Positions 1 through 8,300 of a stretch of 64,000 nt of DNA are shown piece after piece. The stretch lies in NCBI RefSeq assembly GCF_900102135.1, contig NZ_FMVJ01000002.1, forward strand, positions 582,242 through 646,241, read 5' to 3'. Positions within the stretch are counted from its first letter, which is position 1. Each line of letters opens with the position of its first letter. Below the pieces are notes generated by a model. The model was not told where the DNA came from, searched no databases, and saw only the letters and a program-made list of their open reading frames with translations. Made by a program: the position numbers and the translations under genes. This DNA is from Microvirga guangxiensis (lineage in GTDB: Bacteria > Pseudomonadota > Alphaproteobacteria > Rhizobiales > Beijerinckiaceae).

Positions 1-151
1 CTGGGCTATAGCTGTGGGCATCCGGCTCCAGGAGGGGCGCGCTCGCGAGGCGTCGTGAATGACGGGAGCCGGAACGGTCCTGTGCAGGCCTCGCACGCCT
101 GTGACGGGAGGCCCATCGCTGCAAGATGCGGTGTCCGCCTAAACAAACCGT

Positions 152-211
152 GCGCGAGGAGCCGTCGGGTTCTTCACACACTCAATCAACGAGCCGGACG
201 CCTCCTCGCGC
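152..211. other. Long imperfect inverted repeat in gene-free window start (1-317)
   Basis: Bases 1-317 hold no protein gene I can support. Within them, 152-166 and 197-211 form a 15-bp inverted repeat with one mismatch, separated by a 30-base loop. There is no T-tract directly after it, so it does not look like a simple intrinsic terminator. It could be part of a structured RNA or a protein-binding palindrome. I could not match it to a known RNA family by eye. Confidence 0.3.
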
Positions 212-317
212 CCTCCCTCGACCCCAAACCTCGGAGCAACAAGCTCGCGAGGCCATTCCCGCATGCTCTTTGATATCTTGCCAGTCTGCCGGCAGCGCGA
301 TCCGCTTAAGACAGACC

Positions 318-827
318 TCAGCCCTCTTTCGGCAGAGGCGTGACGATTCCCTTGGCGCGGGCCAACGCCCCCTCCTCCAGTTCCAGGGCGAGGAAGCGCA
401 TCGGATTGACCGGACCCGGCAATTGCAGGGCCTGCGGCGGAACACGCTTGAAGCGGAAGCGGCTGTAATAGGGCTCGTCGCCTACGAGCAGCACCAGCGT
501 GTGCCCCTTGGCCCTAGCCGCATCGAGCGAGCGGCTCATGAGGGCTGCGCCGATGCCGCGGTTCTCGAAAGCGGGCTCGACGGTCAACGGGCCCAGCATC
601 AGGGCAGGCACCTCGCCCGCCCTCACCGGCGTCAGGCGCACGGAGCCGACCAGCAGGGTGCCGACCATGGCGGTGAAAGAGAGCTCGAGCAGATGACCGG
701 CTCCCTCCCGCAGGCGGGAGGCGGTGCGCGCAAAGCGGCCGGGGCCGAAGGCGCGCTCATGGAGGCGCTCGATGGCCTCCGCATCGATAGGCTGCTCGGA
801 ACGGATGATCAGGGAAAGCTCGGTCAT
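318..827 (-). CDS. GNAT family N-acetyltransferase
   Basis: This 169-residue protein is probably a cytoplasmic acyl-CoA-dependent N-acetyltransferase of the YhbS-like GNAT group. It starts with a typical beta1 segment (LIIRSEQPIDAEAIERL) and has a run of hydrophobic strands before the acetyl-CoA pyrophosphate-binding motif, seen as the ENRGIGAALM stretch around residues 88-97, followed by a helix and the DEPYYSRFRF segment near residue 120 that is common in this subgroup. The length is normal for a single GNAT domain. The ATG at 827 precedes the conserved N-terminus. The substrate cannot be told from the sequence. The next gene on the same strand, a Nudix hydrolase, lies 157 bases upstream, so the two may or may not be cotranscribed. 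Confidence 0.85.
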   Translation of the reverse strand: MTELSLIIRSEQPIDAEAIERLHERAFGPGRFARTASRLREGAGHLLELSFTAMVGTLLVGSVRLTPVRAGEVPALMLGPLTVEPAFENRGIGAALMSRSLDAARAKGHTLVLLVGDEPYYSRFRFKRVPPQALQLPGPVNPMRFLALELEEGALARAKGIVTPLPKEG

Positions 828-984
828 GAACGGACTCGAAATAGCAGGACGGCATCGAAGGCGGCTGGACGATAAAGTCAGCCGTGTCGTCGTCGCTGAA
901 TCCGGATGATGCTCATGGCCGCTTGCGTTTCCTCGAATGCGCTGGCCATAGCAGCCTCAAGGACGCGGCGCAAACCCTACTCTT

Positions 985-1467
985 CTACCATGTGGCCGAG
1001 AGCGGCTGTCCTTCGAGAATTTCGGCGAGGCGGCGACGGGTGGCCCGGGTCGTGCCCTCGGGCAGCTTGTCGAGGGGAAAGAAACCGGCCTCCGCGATCT
1101 CGCGATCAGGCTGCTTTTCCTCCAGCACCGTGAAGCGGCGGATGACATAGACGAGCACGTGATCGCGCCGGGAGGCTTGCCGGTTGAAGAACACGCCGAA
1201 CAGGGAGGGCGGTTCGTCGATGGCGATGCAGGCCTCCTCACCCAGCTCACGGGTCAGGGCATCGAGGGCCGTCTCCCCTGTCTCGACCCCGCCTCCGGGC
1301 AGGTGCCAGCCGGGCACATAGGTATGGCGGATGAGGAAGACCCGACCCTGATCATCGAGCACCACGGCCCGGACCCCCAGGGTCATGCCCCTGGCGAAAC
1401 GCCAATAGGTATGGAGACCCCACGTCACGAGACGGGTGGACTTTCTCGAAGGCACGGTGTCGGACAT
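985..1467 (-). CDS. NUDIX hydrolase
   Basis: This 160-residue protein belongs to the Nudix superfamily of Mg-dependent nucleoside-diphosphate-X pyrophosphatases. The Nudix box runs from the first Gly of GGVETGETALDALTRELGEE and fits the G-x5-E-x7-R-E-L-x-E-E pattern, except that the late Gly is replaced by Cys. The catalytic REL-x-EE part is intact, so it is probably active. An N-terminal stretch with Arg and aromatic residues precedes the HLPGGG loop. Nudix proteins of this type are often RNA pyrophosphohydrolase-like or sanitising enzymes; the substrate cannot be assigned. It is likely a single-gene unit, with ATG at 1467. Confidence 0.88.
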   Translation of the reverse strand: MSDTVPSRKSTRLVTWGLHTYWRFARGMTLGVRAVVLDDQGRVFLIRHTYVPGWHLPGGGVETGETALDALTRELGEEACIAIDEPPSLFGVFFNRQASRRDHVLVYVIRRFTVLEEKQPDREIAEAGFFPLDKLPEGTTRATRRRLAEILEGQPLSATW

Positions 1468-1600
1468 TGGCTGAGTCCATCACAACAAGATTACGGGAAG
1501 ATGAACAGAGACATTCGTCCCATGCATAGCTGATCCATACGAATAGCGCGTGACCCGCCTCCGACTAAGGTCTAATACGGCGTCAACCAAAGGTGTTCCA

Positions 1601-1720
1601 ATGTTTCTCTCGCTGATCCTCTCCCGTATCAACCGCGCTGCTCGCTTTTCCTGGTCTCCGGCCCTCAACCTCGAGGATCGCACGATCTACTCGACGCTGA
1701 TCCCGGGCGCCCAGTACTAA
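1601..1720 (+). CDS. Possible 39-residue small protein
   Basis: A short open frame starts at ATG 1601 and ends at TAA 1720. It encodes a hydrophobic N-terminus (MFLSLILSRINRAARF) and a polar tail (EDRTIYSTLIPGAQY). It stands alone in the gap between the Nudix gene and the phosphoesterase gene, and no competing gene overlaps it. There is no strong ribosome-binding site directly before it. I do not recognise a family; the amphipathic N-terminus would fit a small membrane-associated peptide. It may also be chance. Confidence 0.3.
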   Translation: MFLSLILSRINRAARFSWSPALNLEDRTIYSTLIPGAQY

Positions 1721-2072
1721 GCCTGCATCCGCAGCCCATCGAGACCAAGCGGCCTTCGCCTGGCTCCCTCCGTCGCTCCTCCTGAGGCCTGTCCTCAAGC
1801 AGAAGCCGGAGATGAAATCCTGCCTGAACGGATGGAGCGCGAGTTTTATCGCGCTCGCCGTTCCCGGCGAAGAAGACTCAAGGCCCGACATTTCGCGCCG
1901 CCTTCGCCCCCAAGCCCGACCTTCCTGACCATTCGGCCCGGCAGGCCTAGTGAGCCTGCCACGCCCATGACAGGCCTCGCAGCTTCCTGCTTTCCATCTG
2001 CATCTTACCGCCAATCTTGACGCCGCGTCCTGGCCGGGCGAACTCTCGTCCCCTCATCTCAGTTAGGCCGTC
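1721..2072. other. Intergenic region without a convincing gene
   Basis: This 352-base stretch separates the small frame at 1601-1720 from the phosphoesterase gene. Arg- and Pro-rich frames cross it on both strands, but they have no family resemblance and no ribosome-binding site. It probably contains the promoter of the phosphoesterase gene. I see no clear terminator or repeat. Confidence 0.4.
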
Positions 2073-2987
2073 ATGTTTCGCATCGCCCATCTCACGGATC
2101 CTCATGTGGGGCCCCTCCCCAAGCCCCGCCTGAAGCAGCTTCTCAGCAAGCGCCTGACGGGCTGGTACAACTGGCACCGCAGCCGGCAGGACCTGCACGA
2201 CATGGAGCTGCTCGCGGAACTCGTCGCGGACATCCACGCGCAGAACCCCGATCACATCACCTGCACGGGGGACACGTGCAACATCGGCCTTCCCGACGAA
2301 TGGGAGACGTCGCGCATCTTCATGAAGAGCCTCGGGGACCCGGCGCGCGTCACCTTCGTGCCCGGCAACCACGACGCCTATGTGCGCGGTTCCCTCGAAG
2401 GCCTGCTCAAGAAAATCTCGCCCTGGACACGCGGCGACAACGGGCGCGAAGGAGTCTTCCCCTACCTTCGCCGTTACGGGCAGATCGCCATCATTGGCCT
2501 CTCCTCCGCCATTCCCACCCTCCCCTTCGTAGCCAGCGGACGGGTGGGTTCGCAGCAGACGAAGGACACGGAGGACATGCTCCGGGAACTCGGACGCGAT
2601 CCGTCCTGCTTCCGCATCATTCTCATTCACCACCCGCCGCATATCGGAGGCGCCGAACCAGGGCGCAACCTTACCGATGCCAAGCGTTTCGAGGGCATGA
2701 TCAAACGGGTGGGCGCGGAGCTCATTCTCCACGGCCACAACCATGTGGGCTCGCTCGCGCATCTCGACGGCCCGCGCGGACCTGTTCCCGTCATCGGCGC
2801 GCCATCCGCTTCGGCGCGCAGCGGCACGCTCACGCACAAGGCCGGCTATCATCTCTTCACCATCGACCGCGATGAAACCGGTTTCCTGCTCAAGGCCGAG
2901 CTGCGAGGCTTGAAGCCTGACGGCACGGTCGGCGGCATGGGCATGCTATCCCTCGCGCAAATCCGCAAATCGCAAGAATTGCCTTGA
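2073..2987 (+). CDS. Calcineurin-like metallophosphoesterase
   Basis: This 304-residue cytoplasmic protein shows the full set of dinuclear-metal motifs of the calcineurin-like phosphoesterase family: D-x-H near the N-terminus (LTDPHVG, residues 7-13), GD (CTGDTCN), GNHD (FVPGNHDAY), a His in LIHHPPH, and GHNH (LHGHNHVG) near residue 220. The family hydrolyses phosphomonoesters or phosphodiesters, for example cyclic nucleotides or UDP-sugars; this member's substrate is unknown. It has no signal peptide. It begins at ATG 2073 with only a weak AGG upstream, and it stands alone, followed by a 200-base gap. Confidence 0.9.
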   Translation: MFRIAHLTDPHVGPLPKPRLKQLLSKRLTGWYNWHRSRQDLHDMELLAELVADIHAQNPDHITCTGDTCNIGLPDEWETSRIFMKSLGDPARVTFVPGNHDAYVRGSLEGLLKKISPWTRGDNGREGVFPYLRRYGQIAIIGLSSAIPTLPFVASGRVGSQQTKDTEDMLRELGRDPSCFRIILIHHPPHIGGAEPGRNLTDAKRFEGMIKRVGAELILHGHNHVGSLAHLDGPRGPVPVIGAPSASARSGTLTHKAGYHLFTIDRDETGFLLKAELRGLKPDGTVGGMGMLSLAQIRKSQELP

Positions 2988-3089
2988 AGCATTGCCGAGC
3001 GATGACTGAGCGCATTTCAGGAAATGCTTGGATTTAAAGCATCAGAAGCTCGGCAGCTTATTTAGCGCAGTCATATCTTCTGCTTTTCT

Positions 3090-3114
3090 GGAACCGCCTA
3101 AACGCCTCTTCGTT
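3090..3114 (+). promoter_or_regulatory. EcfG-type general stress promoter
   Basis: GGAAC at 3090-3094 and CGTT at 3111-3114 are separated by exactly 16 bases. This matches the consensus of the alphaproteobacterial general stress sigma factor EcfG (GGAAC-N16/17-CGTT). It lies 88 bases before the start codon of the DUF4142 gene and points toward it. Three similar elements lie at 59-64 kb. Confidence 0.7.
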
Positions 3115-3202
3115 GAAGGGGTGCAGCAGCCACACCCAAGAGTAATGCAAGCCTCGCGGGCTTCGCGCGGTGTCCTGCGCTCCCTCAAACAGGAGTTCAC
3201 AG

Positions 3203-4021
3203 ATGAAGAAACATGTTGTTCTCGCGGCTTTGCTTGCATCGATCTCCGCACCGGCCTTTGCCCAGACGGTGATGGACAGCCAAACCTATCGCACGATGGC
3301 AGCTCAGTCCGATGCTTTCGAAATCGCATCGAGCCAGCTTGCCCTCCAGCGCTCGCGCAACCCCAATGTGCGGCGCTTTGCTCAGGACATGATCCGCGAT
3401 CACGGCGTGACCAGCCAGGCTCTCAATGGTGGCCGTGCAGTTTACTCCGCATCCGGTGATTTCATTCCCGGCTCCGTGGGCGGCACGCTGGCAGGCGCCG
3501 GCATCGGTGCTCTGATCGGCGGTCCTGTCGGCGCCGCGGTAGGTGCGGGCGTCGGCGCAACGGCTGGCGCGACGGCCGGCGCGGCCGCAGCCTCTCCGAA
3601 TGCGGCCGGCGGCACGACAGCAGGCGCCCTGACGGGTGCGGGCGTCGGCGCTCTTGTCGGCGGCCCGGTCGGCGCAGCAGTCGGCGCGGGTGTCGGTGCA
3701 ACGACAGGCGCAGCCGCAGGCGCTGCAGACGTGCAGTCCACCGGCTCGGTGACGCCAATTCGTCTCGGCGTCCCGCTCAGCCCTGAAAAGACGGCAATGC
3801 TGAACGAGCTTGCCTCGGCATCCGGCCCGCAGTTCGATCGTCTCTACGGTCAGTATCAGCGCATGGCTCACCAGGAAGCGCTGAACCTGCATGCATCCTA
3901 TGCTCAGGCTGGCGGCGATCCGTCGCTTCGCCAGTTTGCAGCTTCCGTGGTGCCTCACATCGAGCATCACCTTGCAGAAACCCGCCGCCTTCCCGGTGGC
4001 ACGGCGGCGCGCAGCCGCTAA
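3203..4021 (+). CDS. Exported DUF4142 protein with internal glycine-zipper region
   Basis: This 272-residue protein starts at ATG 3203, seven bases after an AGGAG site, with a signal peptide (MKKHVVLAALLASISAPAFA, cleavage before Gln). Residues 24-75 resemble the first half of DUF4142 (SQTYRTMAAQSDAFEIASSQ, then FAQDMIRDH). The second half, with YGQYQRMAHQEALNLH and a C-terminal His-rich helix, lies after residue 190. Between them is a Gly/Ala-rich glycine-zipper region of about 90 residues made of two near-copies of GAGIGALIGGPVGAAVGAGV. DUF4142 proteins are periplasmic helical-bundle proteins, often stress-induced; glycine zippers insert in membranes. The insertion could anchor the protein to the outer membrane. 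An EcfG-type promoter precedes the gene. Confidence 0.85.
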   Translation: MKKHVVLAALLASISAPAFAQTVMDSQTYRTMAAQSDAFEIASSQLALQRSRNPNVRRFAQDMIRDHGVTSQALNGGRAVYSASGDFIPGSVGGTLAGAGIGALIGGPVGAAVGAGVGATAGATAGAAAASPNAAGGTTAGALTGAGVGALVGGPVGAAVGAGVGATTGAAAGAADVQSTGSVTPIRLGVPLSPEKTAMLNELASASGPQFDRLYGQYQRMAHQEALNLHASYAQAGGDPSLRQFAASVVPHIEHHLAETRRLPGGTAARSR

Positions 4022-4071
4022 GCAAATCTACAGGACTTCGATGATTGCGGCGGGCCCTCAGCCCGCCGTTT

Positions 4072-4998
4072 TCATGCGCTTTGGAGGAAGCTCTCGACCT
4101 TGGCGCGCTGAGGAATGGGCGCGACTGCCCCATGGCCCAAAGTCGACAAGGCCGCAGCAGCGTTGGCATAAGCCGCAGCCCGGAACGGATCGCGATGCAC
4201 GATCCATTCAGCGATGAATGCGCCGTCGAACGTATCGCCCGCGCCGGTCGCATCAACTGCTTCGACAGGCTTGGCTGCTATGACTTCGAGCCGCTCCTTC
4301 GTCGAAACCATTGTTCCGTTCTTGCCCATGGTCAGCGCAACCACGCCGCAGCCGAGGTTGAGATAGAACGCGCAGATCTCCTCCGGGCTCTCCAGCCCTG
4401 TGAGCTGACGGGCATCGTCGAGCCCAGGCAAAAGAATATCCGACATCGCAGCTGCACCGTGGATGATGGCCCGGGCACGCTCCAGCGGCCACAATTTCAA
4501 GCGCAGGTTCGTGTCATAGCTGACAACGGTACCGTTTGCCTTCGCGTGATGAATCGCGGCGAACACGGCGTCGGTGCAGGTTTCCGAAATCGCCTGCGTG
4601 ATGCCAGACGCGTGAAGAACATGTGCGGACGCGATCTGGATAAGAGGCAATTCATCCGTCATGATCAGGCTCGCAGCCGATCCCGCGCGGGCATAGGAGA
4701 AGACATGCCCCTCCGCGCCATAGCTGATGAAATAGGCTCCCGTTCTGCCGTCCTTGCGCAGGATGACGGAAGAGCAATCGATGCCTTCGCGATGCCAGAG
4801 ATCGAGGAAGTCCTGCCCGAAGAAGTCGCGCCCGAGAGCCGTGAAGATTGCGACTTTCGCGCCCTGGCGCGCTGCTGCAACGGCTGTGTTGGAGACGTCC
4901 CCTCCAAAGCCTGGCAGATAGAGGCGCTCGCCATTGCGCTGCACCTCCGCGAATTCCATCATCGGCTCGCCGAAGGTGAGAAGATCGATGCTTTTCAT
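4072..4998 (-). CDS. PfkB family sugar kinase, 2-keto-3-deoxygluconate kinase-like
   Basis: This 308-residue protein is a ribokinase/PfkB-family kinase. It has the N-terminal glycine pair motif (LPGFGGDVSNTAVAAARQG) and the C-terminal catalytic signature DATGAGDTFDGAF near residue 250, in which the Asp acts as base and GAGD forms the anion hole. The opening, IDLLTFGEPMMEFAEV, resembles KDG kinases, which phosphorylate 2-dehydro-3-deoxygluconate in Entner-Doudoroff-linked uronate and hexonate catabolism. Other PfkB sugars are possible. The start lies only 20 bases after the stop of the FAD-dependent dehydrogenase, so the two form an operon and probably share a sugar-acid pathway. Confidence 0.85.
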   Translation of the reverse strand: MKSIDLLTFGEPMMEFAEVQRNGERLYLPGFGGDVSNTAVAAARQGAKVAIFTALGRDFFGQDFLDLWHREGIDCSSVILRKDGRTGAYFISYGAEGHVFSYARAGSAASLIMTDELPLIQIASAHVLHASGITQAISETCTDAVFAAIHHAKANGTVVSYDTNLRLKLWPLERARAIIHGAAAMSDILLPGLDDARQLTGLESPEEICAFYLNLGCGVVALTMGKNGTMVSTKERLEVIAAKPVEAVDATGAGDTFDGAFIAEWIVHRDPFRAAAYANAAAALSTLGHGAVAPIPQRAKVESFLQSA

Positions 4999-5018
4999 GA
5001 GATACCTCGTTGAGCGAT

Positions 5019-6473
5019 TTACTTCGGCAGGGCCGCAGGCGCGTTGTCTCCAATGGACACAACCTTGCCTGGGTTGAGAATGTTTTGAGGATCGAGAGCG
5101 CGTTTGAGGCTGCGCATGAGATCGAGCGCCACCGCGTCCTTATAGAGCATCAACTCATCGCGCTTGATGAGCCCCACGCCATGCTCGGCTGAGATCGAGC
5201 CGTTCATGCCGTGCACGATATCGTGCACGATCCGGTTGAAGCGCTCCCACTGGCCGAGATACTCGGCCTTATCCATGCCGACGGGTTGGGTGAGGTTGAA
5301 GTGGATGTTGCCGTCTCCGAAATGACCGAAGGCGCACACGCGTACACCGGGCATTTCCGCCTCGCAGGCTTTCGTCGCGACATCGATGAATTCGGCAACG
5401 CGTGAAACCGGCACCGAAACATCGTGCTTGATCGAACCGCCTTCCATGCGCTGCACCTCGGAGAGATGCTCGCGCAATCCCCACAGCGCCTGGCTCTGTG
5501 TCTCGCTCGATCCAAACACGGCATCCTGCACCAGTCCCTCCTCGAAGGCCTCGCCGAGCACAGCCTCGAGCTGGCTCTGCAGATCGGCATCCTTCTGCGG
5601 CGAAGAAAGTTCGATCAGAGCGTAGGAATTATGCCTCTCGGCCAGGGGGCGCACCGAACCGGGCATGTGCTTGAGCACAATCTCGATGCCGAATTCCGGT
5701 ATGTATTCGAAGGCCGTGAGCTGATCGCCCGCAGCTTCGCGCAAGCGCTGAAACACCTTCAGCGCATCATAAGGTGACTCGCATCCGATAAAGGCGGTGA
5801 CGCGGGCATGCGGCTTTGGAAAGAGCCTCAGCACCGCTGCCGTGATGATGCCGAGCGTCCCCTCAGATCCGATGAACAGATCCTTGAGATCATAGCCCGT
5901 ATTGTCCTTGCGCAGCCCTTTCAGCCCATCCCAGATGCGGCCGTCGGCCAGCACTACTTCGAGGCCGAGGGTGAGCTCGCGCATGTTACCGTAACGCAGA
6001 ACGGCAGTGCCGCCCGCGTTGGTGGCGAGATTGCCGCCGATGCGGCACGATCCTTCCGAGGCCAGCGACAGAGGAAAGAGATACCCGGCATCGCTTGCCG
6101 CATCCTGCACCGTTTTCAAAATGCAACCGGCCTCGACCGTGATCGTGGCATTGACCGGATCTATCTCGCGAATGCCGTCGAGACGTGTGAGCGACACCAC
6201 TACGCCTCCATAAGGAACGCCGCCGCCGACAAGGCCCGTATTGCCGCCCTGCGGCACGACCGGCACGCCGGCTTTCGCACACTCCTGCAGGACGAAAGCA
6301 ACTTCGTCACGGTTCTTGGGCCGCACCACCGCCAGGGCTTCGCCTCGATAAAGTCCTCGCGCCTCCGTGATATGCCCCTCGATGTCTCCTGCCGCCGTCA
6401 GCACATAGGATTCGCCGAGCCTCGCTTTGAGAGCGTCAATGAGAGCCGTGCCAGAGCTGCCGAGTGCCGTCAT
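5019..6473 (-). CDS. FAD-linked 2-hydroxyacid dehydrogenase (GlcD/D2HGDH family)
   Basis: This protein of about 484 residues carries a PCMH-type FAD-binding domain in its first half (AVVRPKNRDEVAFVLQECA, VVPQGGNTGLVGG, then NLATNAGGTAVLRYG) and an FAD-oxidase C-terminal domain with the HFGDGNIHFN and SAEHGVGLIK motifs that bind metal and the hydroxyacid. The family includes D-lactate, glycolate and D-2-hydroxyglutarate dehydrogenases that pass electrons to quinone or electron-transfer flavoprotein; the substrate is unproven. I chose ATG 6473 because GAGGA lies six bases before it; an ATG at 6479 sits directly on that site. A frame extends farther upstream but is unlike the family. It is the first gene of an operon with the sugar kinase and is divergent from the FAH-family gene. 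Confidence 0.88.
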   Translation of the reverse strand: MTALGSSGTALIDALKARLGESYVLTAAGDIEGHITEARGLYRGEALAVVRPKNRDEVAFVLQECAKAGVPVVPQGGNTGLVGGGVPYGGVVVSLTRLDGIREIDPVNATITVEAGCILKTVQDAASDAGYLFPLSLASEGSCRIGGNLATNAGGTAVLRYGNMRELTLGLEVVLADGRIWDGLKGLRKDNTGYDLKDLFIGSEGTLGIITAAVLRLFPKPHARVTAFIGCESPYDALKVFQRLREAAGDQLTAFEYIPEFGIEIVLKHMPGSVRPLAERHNSYALIELSSPQKDADLQSQLEAVLGEAFEEGLVQDAVFGSSETQSQALWGLREHLSEVQRMEGGSIKHDVSVPVSRVAEFIDVATKACEAEMPGVRVCAFGHFGDGNIHFNLTQPVGMDKAEYLGQWERFNRIVHDIVHGMNGSISAEHGVGLIKRDELMLYKDAVALDLMRSLKRALDPQNILNPGKVVSIGDNAPAALPK

Positions 6474-6585
6474 CGTCATTCCTCGTGTGGAGCCCTCGTT
6501 CATGACGTCTTGTCGTGAGAACCGCAAGGTGTAGGAAGGGAGAACACGACCCCGCCCTTTCACCAGAAGGCTCTCGCGAACCATC

Positions 6586-7284
6586 ATGGCCTATGTCATC
6601 CCCACTCCCCCGGTCCACGCTCTTCCAGTCGTCGGCACCGGCGATCTCTTCCCCGTGCGGCGCGTTTATTGCGTCGGTCGCAACTATGCTGCCCATGCAC
6701 GGGAAATGGGCGGAGACCCGACCCGCGAGCCGCCGTTCTTTTTCATGAAGCCGGCCGATGCTCTCCAGGTTGTCACGGATGGCCAGACCGTCGACCACCC
6801 CTACCCGCCCAAAACCCAGAACTATCATTTCGAGATCGAACTGGTGGTTACCCTCGCAAAGGGCGGCAAGGACATTCCTGTTGCCGAGGCACTGGACCAC
6901 GTGTTCGGCTATGCCATCGGCCTCGACATGACCCGCCGCGACCTGCAGGACGATGCCAAGCAACTGCGCCGCCCCTGGGAACTCGGCAAGGCTGGAGATT
7001 ACTCAGGCCCCGTCGGCCCAATCCATCCGGCCTCGAAGGTCGGCCATCCGCACAAGGGCGTCATTTCGCTGTCCATTGACGGCACGATGAAGCAGAAGGC
7101 GGACCTTTCGGACATGATCTGGTCCGTCGCCGAGCAGATCTCCTATCTCTCCTCTTATTTCGAACTCGCTCCCGGCGACGTGATCTTTGCCGGAACCCCA
7201 GAAGGCGTGGGAGCCGTCACTCAGGGCCAAACGATGGTAGGAGCCATCGAGGGTCTTGGAGAGATCAGCCTGCGGGTTGTGTAA
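6586..7284 (+). CDS. Fumarylacetoacetate hydrolase family protein
   Basis: This 232-residue enzyme has the compact FAH C-terminal domain only. Visible hallmarks are RRVYCVGRNYAAHAREMG near residue 26, the metal-binding E-x-E in HFEIELVV, the GYAIGLDMTRRDLQ segment with its metal-binding Asp, and the GDVIFAGTPEGVGAV loop near the C-terminus. Relatives hydrolyse or isomerise beta-diketo acids such as fumarylpyruvate, acylpyruvates or 2-hydroxyhepta-dienedioate, in aromatic-acid or sugar-acid breakdown. The exact substrate is not evident. It starts at ATG 6586, divergently from the FAD dehydrogenase-kinase operon with about 110 bases between, so regulation may be shared. Confidence 0.88.
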   Translation: MAYVIPTPPVHALPVVGTGDLFPVRRVYCVGRNYAAHAREMGGDPTREPPFFFMKPADALQVVTDGQTVDHPYPPKTQNYHFEIELVVTLAKGGKDIPVAEALDHVFGYAIGLDMTRRDLQDDAKQLRRPWELGKAGDYSGPVGPIHPASKVGHPHKGVISLSIDGTMKQKADLSDMIWSVAEQISYLSSYFELAPGDVIFAGTPEGVGAVTQGQTMVGAIEGLGEISLRVV

Positions 7285-7405
7285 GGGACTTTGGCGGCCC
7301 TTGCCTTTTTTTGGAGATTGGCCGTTACTGCGTCACGGCGCGGCCAAAGGGCCGCGAGTAAGATAGGCTCCGGTCCACCTGAGCCGCTAAGCTAAGGGAA
7401 CGACT

Positions 7406-8251
7406 ATGAAATTTCTGAAGACTGCCAGCCTCGCCATTCTCGGCACTGCCCTTGCGATGGGCGCTGCCTCGGCCCAGGAAAAGACCATTAAGATCGCCAC
7501 GGAAGGCGCCTATGCCCCCTGGAACTTCACCGGCGCCGGCGGCAAGCTGGAAGGTTTCGAGATCGACCTCGCCAACGACCTGTGCGCCCGCATGAAGGTG
7601 AAGTGCGAGATCGTCGCACAGGACTGGGACGGCATCATTCCGGGCCTCACCGCCAAGAAGTACGACGCCATCATGGCCGGCATGAGCATCACCGAGGAGC
7701 GCCAGAAGACCATCGACTTCGCTGGTCCTTATGCCAACTCCCCGAACGGCTTCCTCGTGGAGAAGAACTCGCCCCTCGCCAAGATTCCGGGCACGGGTGA
7801 GGCCTACAACCTCGGCACCCAGCAGGCCGCCGCCGAGAAGGCAATCGAGGCCTACAAGCCGCTGCTGAAGGGCAAGACCGTCGGCGTACAGGGTTCGACC
7901 ATCCACGCGAACTTCGCCGACAAGTACCTGAAGGGCACGGCCGAGATCCGTGAGTACAAGACGACCGAGGCCCACGACCTCGACCTCGCGGCTGGCCGAA
8001 TCGACATCGTTCTGGCGGATGCCACCGCCATCATCGGCACCCTCGATAAGCCCGAGTTCAAGGACTACGTCATGGTCGGCCCGTCCATCACCGGCGGTCT
8101 GCTCGGTGCCGGCGTCGGTGTCGGCATGCGCAAAGGCGAGACGGAGCTGAAGAAGGGCTTCGAAGATGCGATCCAGGCCGCTAAGGCGGATGGCACGATC
8201 AAGAAGCTTACCGAGAAGTGGTTCAAGATCGACCTGACCCCCCGCAGCTGA
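7406..8251 (+). CDS. Polar amino acid ABC transporter substrate-binding protein (first copy)
   Basis: This 281-residue periplasmic protein of the HisJ/LAO/AotJ family has a signal peptide (cleavage after ALAMGAASA). The mature part opens with TIKIATEGAYAPWNFTGAGG. The ligand-binding signature is intact: Ser94 in AGMSITEERQ, Arg99 (binds the carboxylate in LAO) and Asp205 in VLADATA (binds the alpha-amino group). It should bind a basic or polar amino acid or an opine and deliver it to the membrane proteins encoded at 9.4-11.6 kb. It has its own strong terminator, so it is transcribed separately from the second copy, with which it is nearly identical for about 150 bases at the N-terminus. Confidence 0.92.
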   Translation: MKFLKTASLAILGTALAMGAASAQEKTIKIATEGAYAPWNFTGAGGKLEGFEIDLANDLCARMKVKCEIVAQDWDGIIPGLTAKKYDAIMAGMSITEERQKTIDFAGPYANSPNGFLVEKNSPLAKIPGTGEAYNLGTQQAAAEKAIEAYKPLLKGKTVGVQGSTIHANFADKYLKGTAEIREYKTTEAHDLDLAAGRIDIVLADATAIIGTLDKPEFKDYVMVGPSITGGLLGAGVGVGMRKGETELKKGFEDAIQAAKADGTIKKLTEKWFKIDLTPRS

Positions 8252-8273
8252 TCCCCAGCTCTGGAATCCTTCA

Positions 8274-8300
8274 AGGCGCGGCTTCTGCCGCGCCTTTTTG
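8274..8300 (+). terminator. Rho-independent terminator after first binding protein
   Basis: A perfect 9-bp stem (8274-8282 with 8287-8295) and a four-base loop are followed by a run of T. It separates the first binding-protein gene from the second. Confidence 0.88.

Noticed and set aside
3442-3758. Ala/Pro/Thr-rich frame antisense to the glycine-zipper gene
   Set aside because: It is the complement of a Gly/Ala-rich repeat, with no ribosome-binding site, and the sense frame has a signal peptide and domain.
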